Positions 27,446-35,964 of a stretch of DNA of 64,000 nucleotides are shown one piece after another. The translations under genes and the position numbers were made by a program. Every line of letters begins with the position of its first letter. The first letter of the stretch is position 1. This stretch comes from Pseudomonadota bacterium (GTDB lineage Bacteria > Pseudomonadota > Gammaproteobacteria > Acidiferrobacterales > UBA6901), in assembly GCA_021819085.1 (NCBI GenBank), contig JAKASJ010000001.1, forward strand, positions 287,575 through 351,574, written 5' to 3'. A model generated the notes under the pieces. It was not told the origin of the DNA, did no database searches, and saw only the letters and a program-made list of their open reading frames with translations.

Positions 27446-29071
27446 TCACAGACCGGGCTGCGTAACGGCCTCCCTGGCCGCCCCGGGCGGCTCGGGAATT
27501 TCGGTCATCGTGGCTTCCGTCAGAAGCAGCACGCTCGCAACCGAAACGGCATTCTCGAGCGCGATGCGCACGACTTTGGTCGGATCGACGATCCCCGCCT
27601 GCACGAGGTCGACGTATTCCTTGGTGGCGGCATCGAAGCCGAGATTCCCCTCGCTGGCAAGCATGCGGCTGACGACCACGCCTCCGTCGACCGCCGAGTT
27701 TTCCGCAATCTGGCGGGTCGGTGCCTCGAGCGCCCGCGCCAGGATCTGCAGCCCGGTCTTCTCGTCGCCATCGCATCCGGCCTGCGCGCGGACCACCGCG
27801 GCCGTGGCGCGCAGCAGGGCGAGGCCGCCACCCGGGACTATGCCTTCGGCAACTGCCGCCTTGGTGGCGCTGATCGCGTCTTCGAGCGCCTCCTTGCGGC
27901 TTTTCATCTCGGCTTCCGACGGCGCGCCGGCGCGGATCACAGCCACACCGCCGGCCAGCTTGGCCAGCCGCTCCTCGAGCTTCTCCCGGTCATAGTCGCC
28001 CGCCACCTTCTCCATCTGCCTGCGTATCTGCTGGATGCGTGCTTCGATCGCCTTGCGCTCGCCGGCACCGCCGATGATCGTTGTCGTGTCCCGGCTGACG
28101 ACCACGCGCTTCGCGCGCCCGAGCTGATCCAGCTGAACGTTTTCGAGCCTGATGCCGATCTCGTCGGAGATTACCTGACCGCCGGTAAGCACAGCCATGT
28201 CGCCGAGCAATTCCTTGCGCCGTTCTCCGAAGCCCGGAGCCTTGACCGCGGCGCTGCGCAACACGCCGCGAATCTGGTTTACGATGAGCGTCGCGAGCGC
28301 TTCGCCCTCGACCTCCTCGGCGACGAAAAGAATCGGCCGTCCGGTCTTGGCGATCTGTTCGAGCAGCGCAATGAGATCCTGGAGCGCGCCTATCCGCTTG
28401 TCGGCAATGAGGATATAGGCGTCCTCCAGGACAGCCTCCATCTTCTCGGCGTCGGTGACGAAGTACGGGGAGAGATATCCCCGGTCAAACTGCATTCCTT
28501 CGACCACCTCCAACTGTGTCTCGGTGGTCTTCGATTCCTCCACCGTGATCACGCCGTCGCCGCCCACCTTCTCCATCGCTTCGGCAACCAGTTCTCCGAT
28601 AGCCGCATCGTTATGCGCGGAAATCGTGGCAACCTGGGCCTTTTCCTTTCGCGTTTCGACCGGACGCGACAGTCCGCGAAGCAATTCGACCGCCGCCCTC
28701 AAACCGCGCTCCAGGCCACGCTTGATATCGATTGCACTGGCACCGGCCACTACGTTGCGCACGCCGTCGGCGAATATGGCATGCGCCAGAATCGTTGCCG
28801 TGCTGGTGCCGTCTCCGACCGTCTCCGCGGTCTTCTCTGCTGCCTGACGGAGCACCTGCGCACCGAGATTCTCCTCCGCGTCTTCCAGGTCAAACTCCTT
28901 GGCAATGGTGACACCATCGTTGCAGACGATCGGCGCGCCCCATTTTCGCTGGATAAGAACCGACTTGGATTTCGGGCCGAGAGTGATGCGCACCGCATCG
29001 GCGAGAGATGCCGCACCGTGAAGGATCTTCTCGCGCGCGGCAGACCGAAACAGGATCCGTTTGTGTGCCAT
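27446..29071 (-). CDS. groEL: Chaperonin GroEL paralogue (solitary, no groES beside it)
   Basis: A 541-residue group I chaperonin. GDGTSTA at residues 86-92 matches the ATP loop of E. coli GroEL at the same numbering, and [14 protein letters not shown] and the apical segment [10 protein letters not shown] are conserved. It differs from the housekeeping type in two ways: no groES gene precedes it, and the C-terminus ends [15 protein letters not shown] with no GGM repeat. The start [15 protein letters not shown] follows AAGGAG. Pairing with a Lon-like protease suggests a specialised stress protein-quality module. An FNR-like box lies 144 bases upstream. Confidence 0.92.
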   Translation of the reverse strand: MAHKRILFRSAAREKILHGAASLADAVRITLGPKSKSVLIQRKWGAPIVCNDGVTIAKEFDLEDAEENLGAQVLRQAAEKTAETVGDGTSTATILAHAIFADGVRNVVAGASAIDIKRGLERGLRAAVELLRGLSRPVETRKEKAQVATISAHNDAAIGELVAEAMEKVGGDGVITVEESKTTETQLEVVEGMQFDRGYLSPYFVTDAEKMEAVLEDAYILIADKRIGALQDLIALLEQIAKTGRPILFVAEEVEGEALATLIVNQIRGVLRSAAVKAPGFGERRKELLGDMAVLTGGQVISDEIGIRLENVQLDQLGRAKRVVVSRDTTTIIGGAGERKAIEARIQQIRRQMEKVAGDYDREKLEERLAKLAGGVAVIRAGAPSEAEMKSRKEALEDAISATKAAVAEGIVPGGGLALLRATAAVVRAQAGCDGDEKTGLQILARALEAPTRQIAENSAVDGGVVVSRMLASEGNLGFDAATKEYVDLVQAGIVDPTKVVRIALENAVSVASVLLLTEATMTEIPEPPGAAREAVTQPGL

Positions 29072-29186
29072 GGGCCGTGCTCCTTCGGTACGCACCGCAC
29101 CGCATCCTTGCCTTCGGCTTGCAGCCGTACAGCCAGGGCCGCGCCCTCCGGCTGGCGCGCTGTGCGCGCGGTGTCGGCAGGAACAC

Positions 29187-29228
29187 ATGCTATTCCGTGC
29201 CTGGTGGGGCGCCTTTGACCCACGTCAA
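29187..29228 (-). promoter_or_regulatory. FNR/FixK-like box and -10 upstream of groEL-lon
   Basis: TTGACCCACGTCAA (29215-29228) fits TTGA-N6-TCAA of the CRP/FNR family. On the minus strand TAGCAT (29187-29192) lies with its centre 32 bases from the centre of the box, as expected for a class II activated promoter (box at about -41.5). A nearly identical box, read on the opposite strand, occurs at 52488-52501. Confidence 0.4.
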
Positions 29229-29412
29229 CAATTGCCGGCGGATCCGCATTGTCCTGCCAAGCCGGCGCACTGCGCCGGTCCGGACAGCCCGCAAGAACGC
29301 CTGCTCCGCATTACCTGCGCGGCGAGGGCGAACAGCCTTATGCCCGGACCGCAGACCCCTTCTGCGGCGGCTCTGCTATCATGTGCACAGCTCCTTGCCG
29401 GGACGTGATCCG

Positions 29413-29889
29413 ATGAAGAACATTCAATTGATCGACCATGCGCTGCTCGACGAAGTGTCACGCATGGCCCGCGAATCGCCGCGGCGCCGCAAGAACTACA
29501 ACTTTCATTCCGCGGACGATGATGCCAGTCATCGTCTGCTCAATGCCATGGAACCGGATTCCTATATCCAGCCGCACCGTCATATCGATCCCGCCAAGGA
29601 CGAGACCATCATCGTGCTACGTGGCCGGTTCGGCGTGGTTTTCTTCGATCCCTCCGGGGCCATCTCCGGCACGACTGTGCTCGATGCAAACGGTCCGGCC
29701 ATGGGGTTGACTGTTCCGCACGGCGTCTTCCACACACTCGTGGCACTCGCGCCCGCGGGCGTGTTCTTCGAGTCCAAGGCCGGACCCTATCGCCCGCTCG
29801 CGGCCGATGAGCGGGCGCGGTGGTCACCCACGGAGCAGGATGCGGCAGCGCACGAGTATCTGAGGCATCTGGCCGAGCTATTCCAGTAA
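29413..29889 (+). CDS. WbuC-family cupin-fold protein
   Basis: A 158-residue protein with a single cupin barrel. YIQPHRHIDPAKDETIIVLRG carries the metal-binding His and Glu pattern of cupin motif 1, and VPHGVFHTLVAL is motif 2. The first ~40 residues (LLDEVSRMARESPRRRKNYNFH) are the usual lead-in of WbuC-like proteins. WbuC genes are found in O-antigen clusters, but many homologues such as this one lie outside such clusters and their reaction is unknown. It is transcribed away from groEL. Confidence 0.87.
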   Translation: MKNIQLIDHALLDEVSRMARESPRRRKNYNFHSADDDASHRLLNAMEPDSYIQPHRHIDPAKDETIIVLRGRFGVVFFDPSGAISGTTVLDANGPAMGLTVPHGVFHTLVALAPAGVFFESKAGPYRPLAADERARWSPTEQDAAAHEYLRHLAELFQ

Positions 29890-29917
29890 TGATTCCAGAG
29901 ACGCCGGGCCAGCCCCG

Positions 29918-30367
29918 ATGTTTGACGTAGCCAGACAGATATTCAGTGACGAAAACCGCAACGTGCGCCGCAAGGTGGCCGGCATACATGTCTTTCTGGT
30001 TTTCGCGAACATCGCGCTCTGGGGTATCGCCTTTGCGACGTTTCGCGATTATCCCGTCGCGCTCGGTACATGCTTTCTCGCATACAGCTTCGGTCTGCGC
30101 CACGCCGTCGATGCGGACCATTTAGCTGCCATCGACAACGTGACTCGCAAGCTGATGCAGCACGGCAAGCGTCCTGTGAGCGTCGGCTTTTTCTTCTCGC
30201 CCGGCCATTCAACCATCGTCGTCGGCCTGTCCGCGGCGGTAGTTGTGGCGGCGGTAGCGATCAAGAACCGTTTCGGTGCGATGGCGAATCTGGGTAACAT
30301 CGCGGGGACACTGATCTCGGCATTCTTCCTGTTCGCCATTGCGATCATGAACTTCGTAATGGTAACG
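29918..30367 (+). pseudogene. Nickel/cobalt transporter (NiCoT, HoxN/NixA family), 5' part
   Basis: Codons 1-150 match the first four membrane helices of a NiCoT permease. They include the metal-selectivity signature RHAVDADHLAAIDN (residues 61-74) and FFSPGHSTIVVGLS. After about residue 150 (MNFVMVT) family resemblance ends abruptly, and the frame runs on through unrelated sequence to a stop at 30595. A NiCoT is about 330-350 residues with eight helices. The last two helices are found in frame-like form at 32262-32531 on the same strand, so this is the 5' end of a split gene and cannot make a transporter. Confidence 0.8.
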
Positions 30368-30545
30368 CTTCGCCCAATCGGCAACTTCGGGTGCGGACAG
30401 ACCTCCGCTCGGCAGAGATGGGCGCTGGACGGACGATTTATGCCGGGCACCGGAGCAGACGAAATCAGCCATGATGCAGATGGCAGAACAAAATCAAGCG
30501 GCGCTCGAGGTGTCTCTAGCGGTTGCATTTCGTGGAAGGTATTGG

Positions 30546-30578
30546 GTGCTAACCGCGCATTGAGCACGCGGTTAGCAC
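30546..30578. repeat. Perfect 12-bp inverted repeat (hairpin)
   Basis: GTGCTAACCGCG (30546-30557) and CGCGGTTAGCAC (30567-30578) with a 9-base loop. It lies about 70 bases past the beta-propeller stop codon and may be its terminator, though no T-run follows. It may instead be a relic of an element end, since it sits close to the left junction of the foreign segment. Confidence 0.6.
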
Positions 30579-30644
30579 GGATAAAGTGCCAATAGGAGAA
30601 CTTTTAATCACCTGTCTCGCCTTGTTGTGTTATCGGCTGGCGAT

Positions 30645-31655
30645 TCAGCCGTGGGATACGACGATCCAGCGGTTGCTTGCAACCCCGGGCAGGGTCTTCC
30701 AGATCTTACCGCTGTCGAGCTGCACTATCACAGCTTCCATACGGTTCTCAACCGTCACGAGGCCCCGCCTGCCACCCGGCAGTACAGCAAGGCCCGACAG
30801 TTTGTTTGCGCCTGGGCCCGCGGATACGGCAACCTGTCCCAGGTAGGCGTCCCTGCGGGAAGAGAAGCGCAGTATATGTCCCGAAAAACCGGCCGCGTAG
30901 ACGTAGTTGGCATGTGGGCTGACGGCAAGTTGCATAAACCCAGCCCTCGCTGCCGGGATCTTTGCATAATTGAAGTTTGGATCCATCTCGCCTGTTTTGA
31001 TATGGACGATTCGACCGGTCCTGGGGTTGAGGATGCTCATGACCCCTGTTTTGATGTCGGCTGAAAAGATCTGGCTGTGGGCCCAGGCCAGGTCACCGGA
31101 ACGATGGACTGGAAAGCGTCGCACGATCCTGCCTGAAGGCAAGTGCACTTCGGTGAGCGCCTTATCCATGTTACCACCTACGAAAACATCGTGCCCGCGG
31201 GGGTCGAAGACGAGTGCGTTGCCACCTACCGGTAGCAGGAAGCGGCGCTTGTGCGAGGACAACGCATACTCTGCAAGTTGCTTCCCCGACAGTACGAGAA
31301 GCCAGTGATGATCAGGCGAAATCGCGGCAACTCGACCACCCGGAATGGTGGCGAAGTGACTTTCTGTCTGTCCGGTGCGTGCATTGATCATGTAGGTCGT
31401 TCCGGCCACTGTCGGAACAAACACTCTCCGGTTCAGGCTGTCGTACGCGATGTAGAAGCTATTGCCGGAAGGTGTTCCCGCGCTCCCAAAGTCTGCCACC
31501 CGTGGACGTCCGCCTATCGGCCAGAGCGCGATCTTGCCAGGCCCTTTACCCATCGGCGGCGCCGGGAAGGCACCGATCACGGACGCCGCTGCAGCCCCGG
31601 CAGTCGTCATAGTGAACGCCACGGCGGTAAGCGCGAGTTTTGCTGCTATCTTCAT
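30645..31655 (-). CDS. Secreted beta-propeller protein (YVTN/NHL-like)
   Basis: A 336-residue precursor with a Sec signal (LALTAVAFTMTTAGAAAA), then repeated propeller blades: SLNRRVFVPTVAGTTYMINA, GNALVFDPRGHDVFVGG and LAVSPHANYVYAAGFSGHILRF. Such proteins are periplasmic or extracellular binding scaffolds; no catalytic residues can be named. GGAGAGG precedes the ATG. It lies wholly inside the segment that splits the nickel transporter gene, so it probably arrived with that segment. A second, longer propeller gene is at 62688-63875. Confidence 0.8.
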   Translation of the reverse strand: MKIAAKLALTAVAFTMTTAGAAAASVIGAFPAPPMGKGPGKIALWPIGGRPRVADFGSAGTPSGNSFYIAYDSLNRRVFVPTVAGTTYMINARTGQTESHFATIPGGRVAAISPDHHWLLVLSGKQLAEYALSSHKRRFLLPVGGNALVFDPRGHDVFVGGNMDKALTEVHLPSGRIVRRFPVHRSGDLAWAHSQIFSADIKTGVMSILNPRTGRIVHIKTGEMDPNFNYAKIPAARAGFMQLAVSPHANYVYAAGFSGHILRFSSRRDAYLGQVAVSAGPGANKLSGLAVLPGGRRGLVTVENRMEAVIVQLDSGKIWKTLPGVASNRWIVVSHG

Positions 31656-31733
31656 AACCTCTCCGATTGAATGATGAGTAGTACAAAAGACAATGCGACC
31701 ATATCGAAGGTTCCGCGATAACCGTACATTTCA

Positions 31734-31937
31734 TTAAGAAAGTGCGCTGGCCCCGCTCACGCCGAAGAGGCGAAAGTTGGGCACACGATCGGCAGGGTTG
31801 TCTGCACAAGAGGCGCATCGGTGTTGGGTTTGGCAAACGGGGGTGATGGTGATGTGACGGCGCCAGCGATCCCCGAAACCGTATTCGCACACGAACCCGC
31901 GAATGGAGTCACCGAGAACTGCGTCGAGTGTGTATTT
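31734..31937 (-). pseudogene. pRiA4b ORF-3-like fragment
   Basis: The minus strand reads YTLDAVLGDSIRG, then EYGFGDRWRRHITI. This matches the core of the plasmid pRiA4b ORF-3 family (LxDVL, YEYDFGDxWxH), proteins often carried by mobile elements. The N-terminal part is missing and the end is ragged (stop at 31734). Resemblance stops near 31937, exactly where TnpB resemblance starts on the opposite strand. Confidence 0.5.
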
Positions 31938-32241
31938 TTTCCTGGAAGAGGCTGGGTCGTGGTACGGGGAAGCGCCGACGCGGGAGATCAAGCCAACGCA
32001 ACGCTGTCATGCGTGTTGGAAATTTCCGGACGAGAAGAAAAAGCTCTCGGATCGGTTACACCAGTGCCCGCATTGCGGGGCCATCTGTGGTCACGATGAA
32101 AATACGGCCTTGGTGCTGTTGCGATGGCTGGAATCGGGATCTGCCGGTGAGTCCGGCTGCAGGCGGGAACCGTCCGAGGTGTGGAGCAATGGAAGTTTCA
32201 CCGCGATGAAGCACGACACTCACGCCATAGCCATCCAGGCC
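31936..32241 (+). pseudogene. tnpB: TnpB (IS200/IS605 family) C-terminal fragment
   Basis: The plus strand encodes FFLEEAGSWYGEAPTR, then CHAC and, 17 residues later, CPHCG, the zinc ribbon of TnpB/OrfB. GHDENTALVLLRWLE follows (family pattern RDENAALVLLN), then CRREPSEVW and MKHDTHAIAIQA, the usual ending. The RuvC core upstream is missing, so no nuclease can be made. The 3' end of tnpB normally overlaps the guide (omega) RNA, so a guide RNA relic may persist here. Confidence 0.75.
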
Positions 32242-32261
32242 TGGCGGGAACAGTTCATGTG

Positions 32262-32531
32262 TCGATCATGGTCGCCCTGATCGTGTGTGGACTCGAAACC
32301 CCGGGACTGATCCGAACCGAATTCAGTCTCTCTGGAAAGTTCTGGGGGCCGGTCGCCGCACTGAACAGCAATTTCGGCACCCCCGGCTACGTGATCATCG
32401 GCTTCTTCGCCATCAGCTGGATCGTCCCGGTCCTGATCTACAGGATCAGGCGCTATGACGACATCGAAGTAACACTGGCAAAACAGGTCGCCTGCCACCT
32501 GAAGCATACAATTGACGCCGGATGGCGATGA
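32262..32531 (+). pseudogene. Nickel/cobalt transporter (NiCoT family), 3' part
   Basis: Eighty-nine codons match the C-terminal end of a NiCoT: SIMVALIVCGLETPGLI (helix 7), FWGPVAALNSNFGTPGYV, IIGFFAISWIVPVLIYRI (helix 8), then RYDDIEV. It has no start codon or ribosome site of its own and follows the TnpB fragment within about 20 bases. It is the other end of the gene beginning at 29918. Confidence 0.8.
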
Positions 32532-32571
32532 GCCAAATCACTGTCCGGCTTTGGGCGCGCCGCGCAACAGA

Positions 32572-32949
32572 TCAGTGATCCGCCAGAACCAGCACCCACG
32601 TCAACGCCGCGAGCAGCACCGCGAGGGCGACGGCCGCGGATCCCATGTCCTTGGCGCGTCCAGCAAGCTCGTGCCATTTGCGGCCGACGCGATCTACCGC
32701 GGCCTCGACCGCGGAATTGAGCAGTTCGACGATCAGTACCTGGAACAGGCTTCCCAGCAGCAGCGCCCGCTCGACGCCATCGCGTCCCAGCCATAACCCG
32801 AGCGGGGCCAGCAGCGCGAACACGATAACCTCCTGCCGGAATGCCGCTTCCGTGCGGAATGCGGCCCGCAGCCCTGATAGGGAATAGCCGGCGGCACGCA
32901 TGACGCGGCCGGGATCCGTGACGCGTTGCTGAGTCTTGCGGAAGCGCAT
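32572..32949 (-). CDS. dgkA: Diacylglycerol kinase
   Basis: A 125-residue inner-membrane kinase that recycles diacylglycerol to phosphatidic acid with ATP. EAAFRQE near residue 34, ELLNSAVEAAVDRVG at 75-89 and LAGRAKDMGSAAVA at 95-108 are the conserved active-site and metal-binding blocks of the trimeric DgkA, and three helices are visible. GGAG lies about 8 bases before the chosen ATG; the frame is open further upstream without homology. It runs divergently from the LpxH-like gene. Confidence 0.93.
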   Translation of the reverse strand: MRFRKTQQRVTDPGRVMRAAGYSLSGLRAAFRTEAAFRQEVIVFALLAPLGLWLGRDGVERALLLGSLFQVLIVELLNSAVEAAVDRVGRKWHELAGRAKDMGSAAVALAVLLAALTWVLVLADH

Positions 32950-33182
32950 TCCAATGCTCCAGTGGCGTTCTTGCGCTGCTGCGGTCACGCCACAGTCCTG
33001 CATGAACTGCGGAACGCAGCCGCCGGCGCGTGATCGACGACAAACGGTACCATCGCGATATGGCAGATTTGCGACAAACCCGGGCACGACGTTACAAAAC
33101 TGACTCGCAGGATTCAATATACCGTCACATAACCCGGTGATACTGCGCTGGTGCCAACCCGAACCCGAACGAGGGCCCAGCC

Positions 33183-33992
33183 ATGAATCCACTGCGTTTC
33201 AATGCCATCTGGATCTCGGACATGCACCTCGGCCTGCGGTCCTGCCGGGCCGAATTCCTGCTGGATTTTCTCCGGCACACCGAGTCGGACCATCTGTATC
33301 TGGTGGGCGATGCGATCGACTTCTGGAGCATGAAGCGAAGCGCCTACTGGCCACCGCTGCACAACCAAGTCATTCAGACGGTGCTGGACAAGGCTGCGCG
33401 CGGCACCTGCGTCACCTATGTCCCGGGCAATCACGATGAGCTCTTCCGGGATTATGCCGGCAACACATTCGGCGGCGTGCGCATCGCCGCCGAAGCGGTG
33501 CACCGCACCGCTGACGGCCGCCGCTTCCTTGTACTGCATGGCGATGAATTCGACGGCATCGTGAAGCACAGCCGCTGGCTGGCCGTGCTGGGAAGCCAGG
33601 CCTACGACGCGCTGCTCGAGATCAACCGCTGGTTCAACCTGGTGCGCCGCCGGCTCGGCTTCCCGTACTGGTCACTTTCCGCATATCTCAAGCACAAAGT
33701 GAAGAACGCGGTCAATTTCATCACCCATTTCGAAAACGCCGTGGTGCACGAGGCGCACAGGCGCAAATTCGACGGTGTGATCTGTGGACACATTCACCGG
33801 GCGATCATCGAGACACGCGACGGCATCCTCTATTGCAACGACGGAGACTGGGTGGAGAGCTGCACCGCACTGGTCGAGAGGGCGGACGGGAGCCTGGCGG
33901 TAATCCGCTGGGCGGACGAGAGTGTCTTTCTTTTATCCGAGGCATCCAATGAACATAGTCATCGCGACCGACGCCTGGTTTCCGCAAATTAA
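33183..33992 (+). CDS. UDP-2,3-diacylglucosamine diphosphatase-like metallophosphoesterase
   Basis: A 269-residue calcineurin-fold phosphoesterase. Metal-ligand motifs appear in order: Asp-13/His-15 (DMHLG), GDAIDFW (42-48), GNHDE (82-86), HGDEFD (119-124) and GHIHR near 200. The arrangement matches LpxH-like proteins, which cut UDP-diacylglucosamine in lipid A synthesis, and the broader UDP-2,3-diacylglucosamine diphosphatase family. Its last 44 bases overlap the following glycosyltransferase gene. That pairing recurs in other proteobacteria, suggesting envelope glycolipid work rather than the essential lipid A step. Confidence 0.85.
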   Translation: MNPLRFNAIWISDMHLGLRSCRAEFLLDFLRHTESDHLYLVGDAIDFWSMKRSAYWPPLHNQVIQTVLDKAARGTCVTYVPGNHDELFRDYAGNTFGGVRIAAEAVHRTADGRRFLVLHGDEFDGIVKHSRWLAVLGSQAYDALLEINRWFNLVRRRLGFPYWSLSAYLKHKVKNAVNFITHFENAVVHEAHRRKFDGVICGHIHRAIIETRDGILYCNDGDWVESCTALVERADGSLAVIRWADESVFLLSEASNEHSHRDRRLVSAN

Positions 33993-34995
33993 TGGCGTCG
34001 TGACGACGCTCGATCACACCGAGCACGAACTCAACGCTGCCGGCCACGAGGTCACTCTGCTGACACCGCAGGGCTTTGCGACCCTGCCGTGCCCGACTTA
34101 TCCCGAGATCCGGCTTGCACTCTTTCCCGGGCGCCGGGTGCGGACTGCGCTTGATCAGATCGCGCCCGATGCCGTGCATATCGCAACCGAAGGCCCTCTT
34201 GGGCTGGCTGTGCGCCGCTGGTGCATCCGTCGCGGATTGCCGTTCACATCATCGTTCCACACCCAGTTTCCGGAGTACCTGAATCTGCGGACGGGTCTGC
34301 CGCTGCGGGTCGGCTATGCGCTCAGCCGCTGGTTCCACGGACGCGCCGAGGCCACTCTGGTTCCCACGGAAAGCGTGCGCCAGCATCTGCAACAGCAGGG
34401 CTTCAGAAATCTGCGGCTGTGGTCGCGGGGCGTGAACACCCAGCTGTTCCGGCCGCGTCCCAAGGATTTCCTGGACAGGCCGCGCCCGATCTTCATGTAC
34501 GTCGGACGCGTGGCTGTCGAAAAGAATATCGAGGCCTTCCTCCGCCTCAAGCTTCCCGGCACCCGTTATGTGGTCGGCGGCGGACCGGACCTGGAGATGC
34601 TGCGCCGGCGCTATCCGCTCGCGCTGTTCACGGGATTCAAGACCGGGGAAGACCTCGCACGTCATCTGGCGGCTGCCGATGTCTTCGTCTTTCCGAGCCG
34701 TACTGACACTTTCGGTCTGGTACTGATCGAGGCGCTCGCCTGCGGCGTGCCGGTGGCTGCTTATCCGGTGCAGGGGCCACGCGATATCATACAAAACGGT
34801 GTAACCGGCTTTCTCGACGAGGACCTTGCCCGGGCAGCACTGGCCGCCCGGACACTCGACCCGCAGCGCTGCCGCCAGGAAGCATTGCGCTATACCTGGA
34901 GTGCGTGCACACGTCAGTTCCTGGATGCCCTGGACAGCACAACCCGGCGCCCGTCGAAAGCCACCGCCACGGCCGAAGACATCCACCCGAACTGA
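33949..34995 (+). CDS. GT4-family glycosyltransferase (alpha-mannosyltransferase-like)
   Basis: A 348-residue GT-B enzyme. The acceptor domain starts MNIVIATDAWFPQINGVVTTL, and the donor domain holds MYVGRVAVEKNIEAFL and FPSRTDTFGLVLIEALACGVPVA, which supplies the two-glutamate donor motif of GT4. The closest type is the GDP-mannose-dependent mannosyltransferase group that acts on membrane glycolipids. The ATG at 33949 has GAGG six bases upstream and lies inside the end of the phosphoesterase gene, which implies translational coupling. Confidence 0.87.
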   Translation: MNIVIATDAWFPQINGVVTTLDHTEHELNAAGHEVTLLTPQGFATLPCPTYPEIRLALFPGRRVRTALDQIAPDAVHIATEGPLGLAVRRWCIRRGLPFTSSFHTQFPEYLNLRTGLPLRVGYALSRWFHGRAEATLVPTESVRQHLQQQGFRNLRLWSRGVNTQLFRPRPKDFLDRPRPIFMYVGRVAVEKNIEAFLRLKLPGTRYVVGGGPDLEMLRRRYPLALFTGFKTGEDLARHLAAADVFVFPSRTDTFGLVLIEALACGVPVAAYPVQGPRDIIQNGVTGFLDEDLARAALAARTLDPQRCRQEALRYTWSACTRQFLDALDSTTRRPSKATATAEDIHPN

Positions 34996-35091
34996 CGACA
35001 GGTCCGGCGCATCGCAATCCGGGCGCCTCCCCAGAAAGACCGCGCGGCCTCAAGAGTCCGCCCGGCAGTCCGCCGGTCGTGGAGCTCCTGT

Positions 35092-35556
35092 TCACCGATT
35101 CGCCGGAACGGCGGCTGGGGTCGATATCAGCTTGTCCAGTTCCTCGCCAAACTCCTTGATCTGGCTTCGCTGAGCATCGGGATCCGCCGTACCGCTCACT
35201 TGGAAGCTCCGCAGCTGGTTTTGTACGTTGGACAGCCGGCCTGCGTCCACATTGGCCTCGGACGCATTGACGGCCGCAAGATCGGACAAGGCCTCCTCGA
35301 TATGGTCATTGGCCATTGCCGGGTCTTCCCGGCCAACGTCGCCCTCCGCCTGGTACAGGGCAACCCGCGCACCCAGGAGATCGGCGCGGCTCTTTATGGC
35401 GAGAAGCTTGGCCTGCTGCATGCGCGCCGCGTTCACAAGCTGCTGCTCCTTGTGCGTGGCCCGGCTCGCCGCATGACCATACCCGGCAGCGTAGAACACG
35501 ATGCCGATGATGGCTGCCACGATGACCATGGTCGCAACTTGTCGCGTATCGTTCAT
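35092..35556 (-). CDS. Membrane-anchored hypothetical protein
   Basis: A 154-residue protein with one N-terminal helix (VATMVIVAAIIGIVFYAAGY) followed by a soluble, helix-prone region rich in Ala, Glu and Gln, probably periplasmic. No known domain was recognised. The ribosome site is weak (AGGGA), and the open frame extends 93 codons upstream without hydrophobic or conserved features, so this ATG is favoured by the signal-like start. It is convergent with the glycosyltransferase gene. Confidence 0.6.
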   Translation of the reverse strand: MNDTRQVATMVIVAAIIGIVFYAAGYGHAASRATHKEQQLVNAARMQQAKLLAIKSRADLLGARVALYQAEGDVGREDPAMANDHIEEALSDLAAVNASEANVDAGRLSNVQNQLRSFQVSGTADPDAQRSQIKEFGEELDKLISTPAAVPANR

Positions 35557-35964
35557 GGAGGTCCCTATTTCCCGGTCATCGAGCTGCGCCGGGCGCATGT
35601 CTGCACGCCAGCATAAGCCCGATTCTCGCACATGTCTAAGACTGCGGACCGGCCGACCGCGGGCCGTGAACACAGGCCGCACGGCGTATCGACCCACCGC
35701 CCCCCTGCAAGCATGCCGGCAGGTACAGGGCCGACCGGATGCACGCCTCGGGCGGCCATCGGAAAGCGAATCCGCATCGGCGGCCCGCATGGCCAGGGCA
35801 TCCGAATCCCGCCGGACCCTGCAGGACCGGGGCATTGCAGGCAGGGAGCAATCCGAACCTCAGGGTGCTTACTGAAACACGCATTGCGTGGAGCACACGC
35901 CGCGGGGAGCAGGCGGACCGGGAACTATGCCTCCCGGTCCGCCCGATAACGACGATGACGGCGC
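35557..35964. other. No gene seen
   Basis: About 400 GC-rich bases between two minus-strand genes. Open frames on both strands lack ribosome sites and protein-like composition. Confidence 0.4.

Larger units (their letters stand above)
30368..32261. mobile_element. Foreign mosaic segment inside the broken transporter gene
   Basis: About 1.9 kb separates the two transporter ends. It holds a 12-bp-stem hairpin, a complete beta-propeller gene on the minus strand, a pRiA4b ORF-3-like fragment and a TnpB fragment. Roughly 100 codons of the transporter (helices 5 and 6) are missing, so the segment replaced rather than merely entered the gene. Clear terminal repeats were not found. Confidence 0.5.

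Noticed and set aside
30474..30563. Short frame starting MMQMAEQNQAALEV
   Set aside because: Only about 30 codons, no ribosome site, and it ends inside the hairpin; nothing links it to a known family.
30546..30578. Integron attC site, suggested by GCTAAC and GTTAGC in the arms
   Set aside because: The right arm reads GTTAGCA, which does not fit GTTRRRY, there are no internal L boxes, the stem is too short, and no integrase is present.
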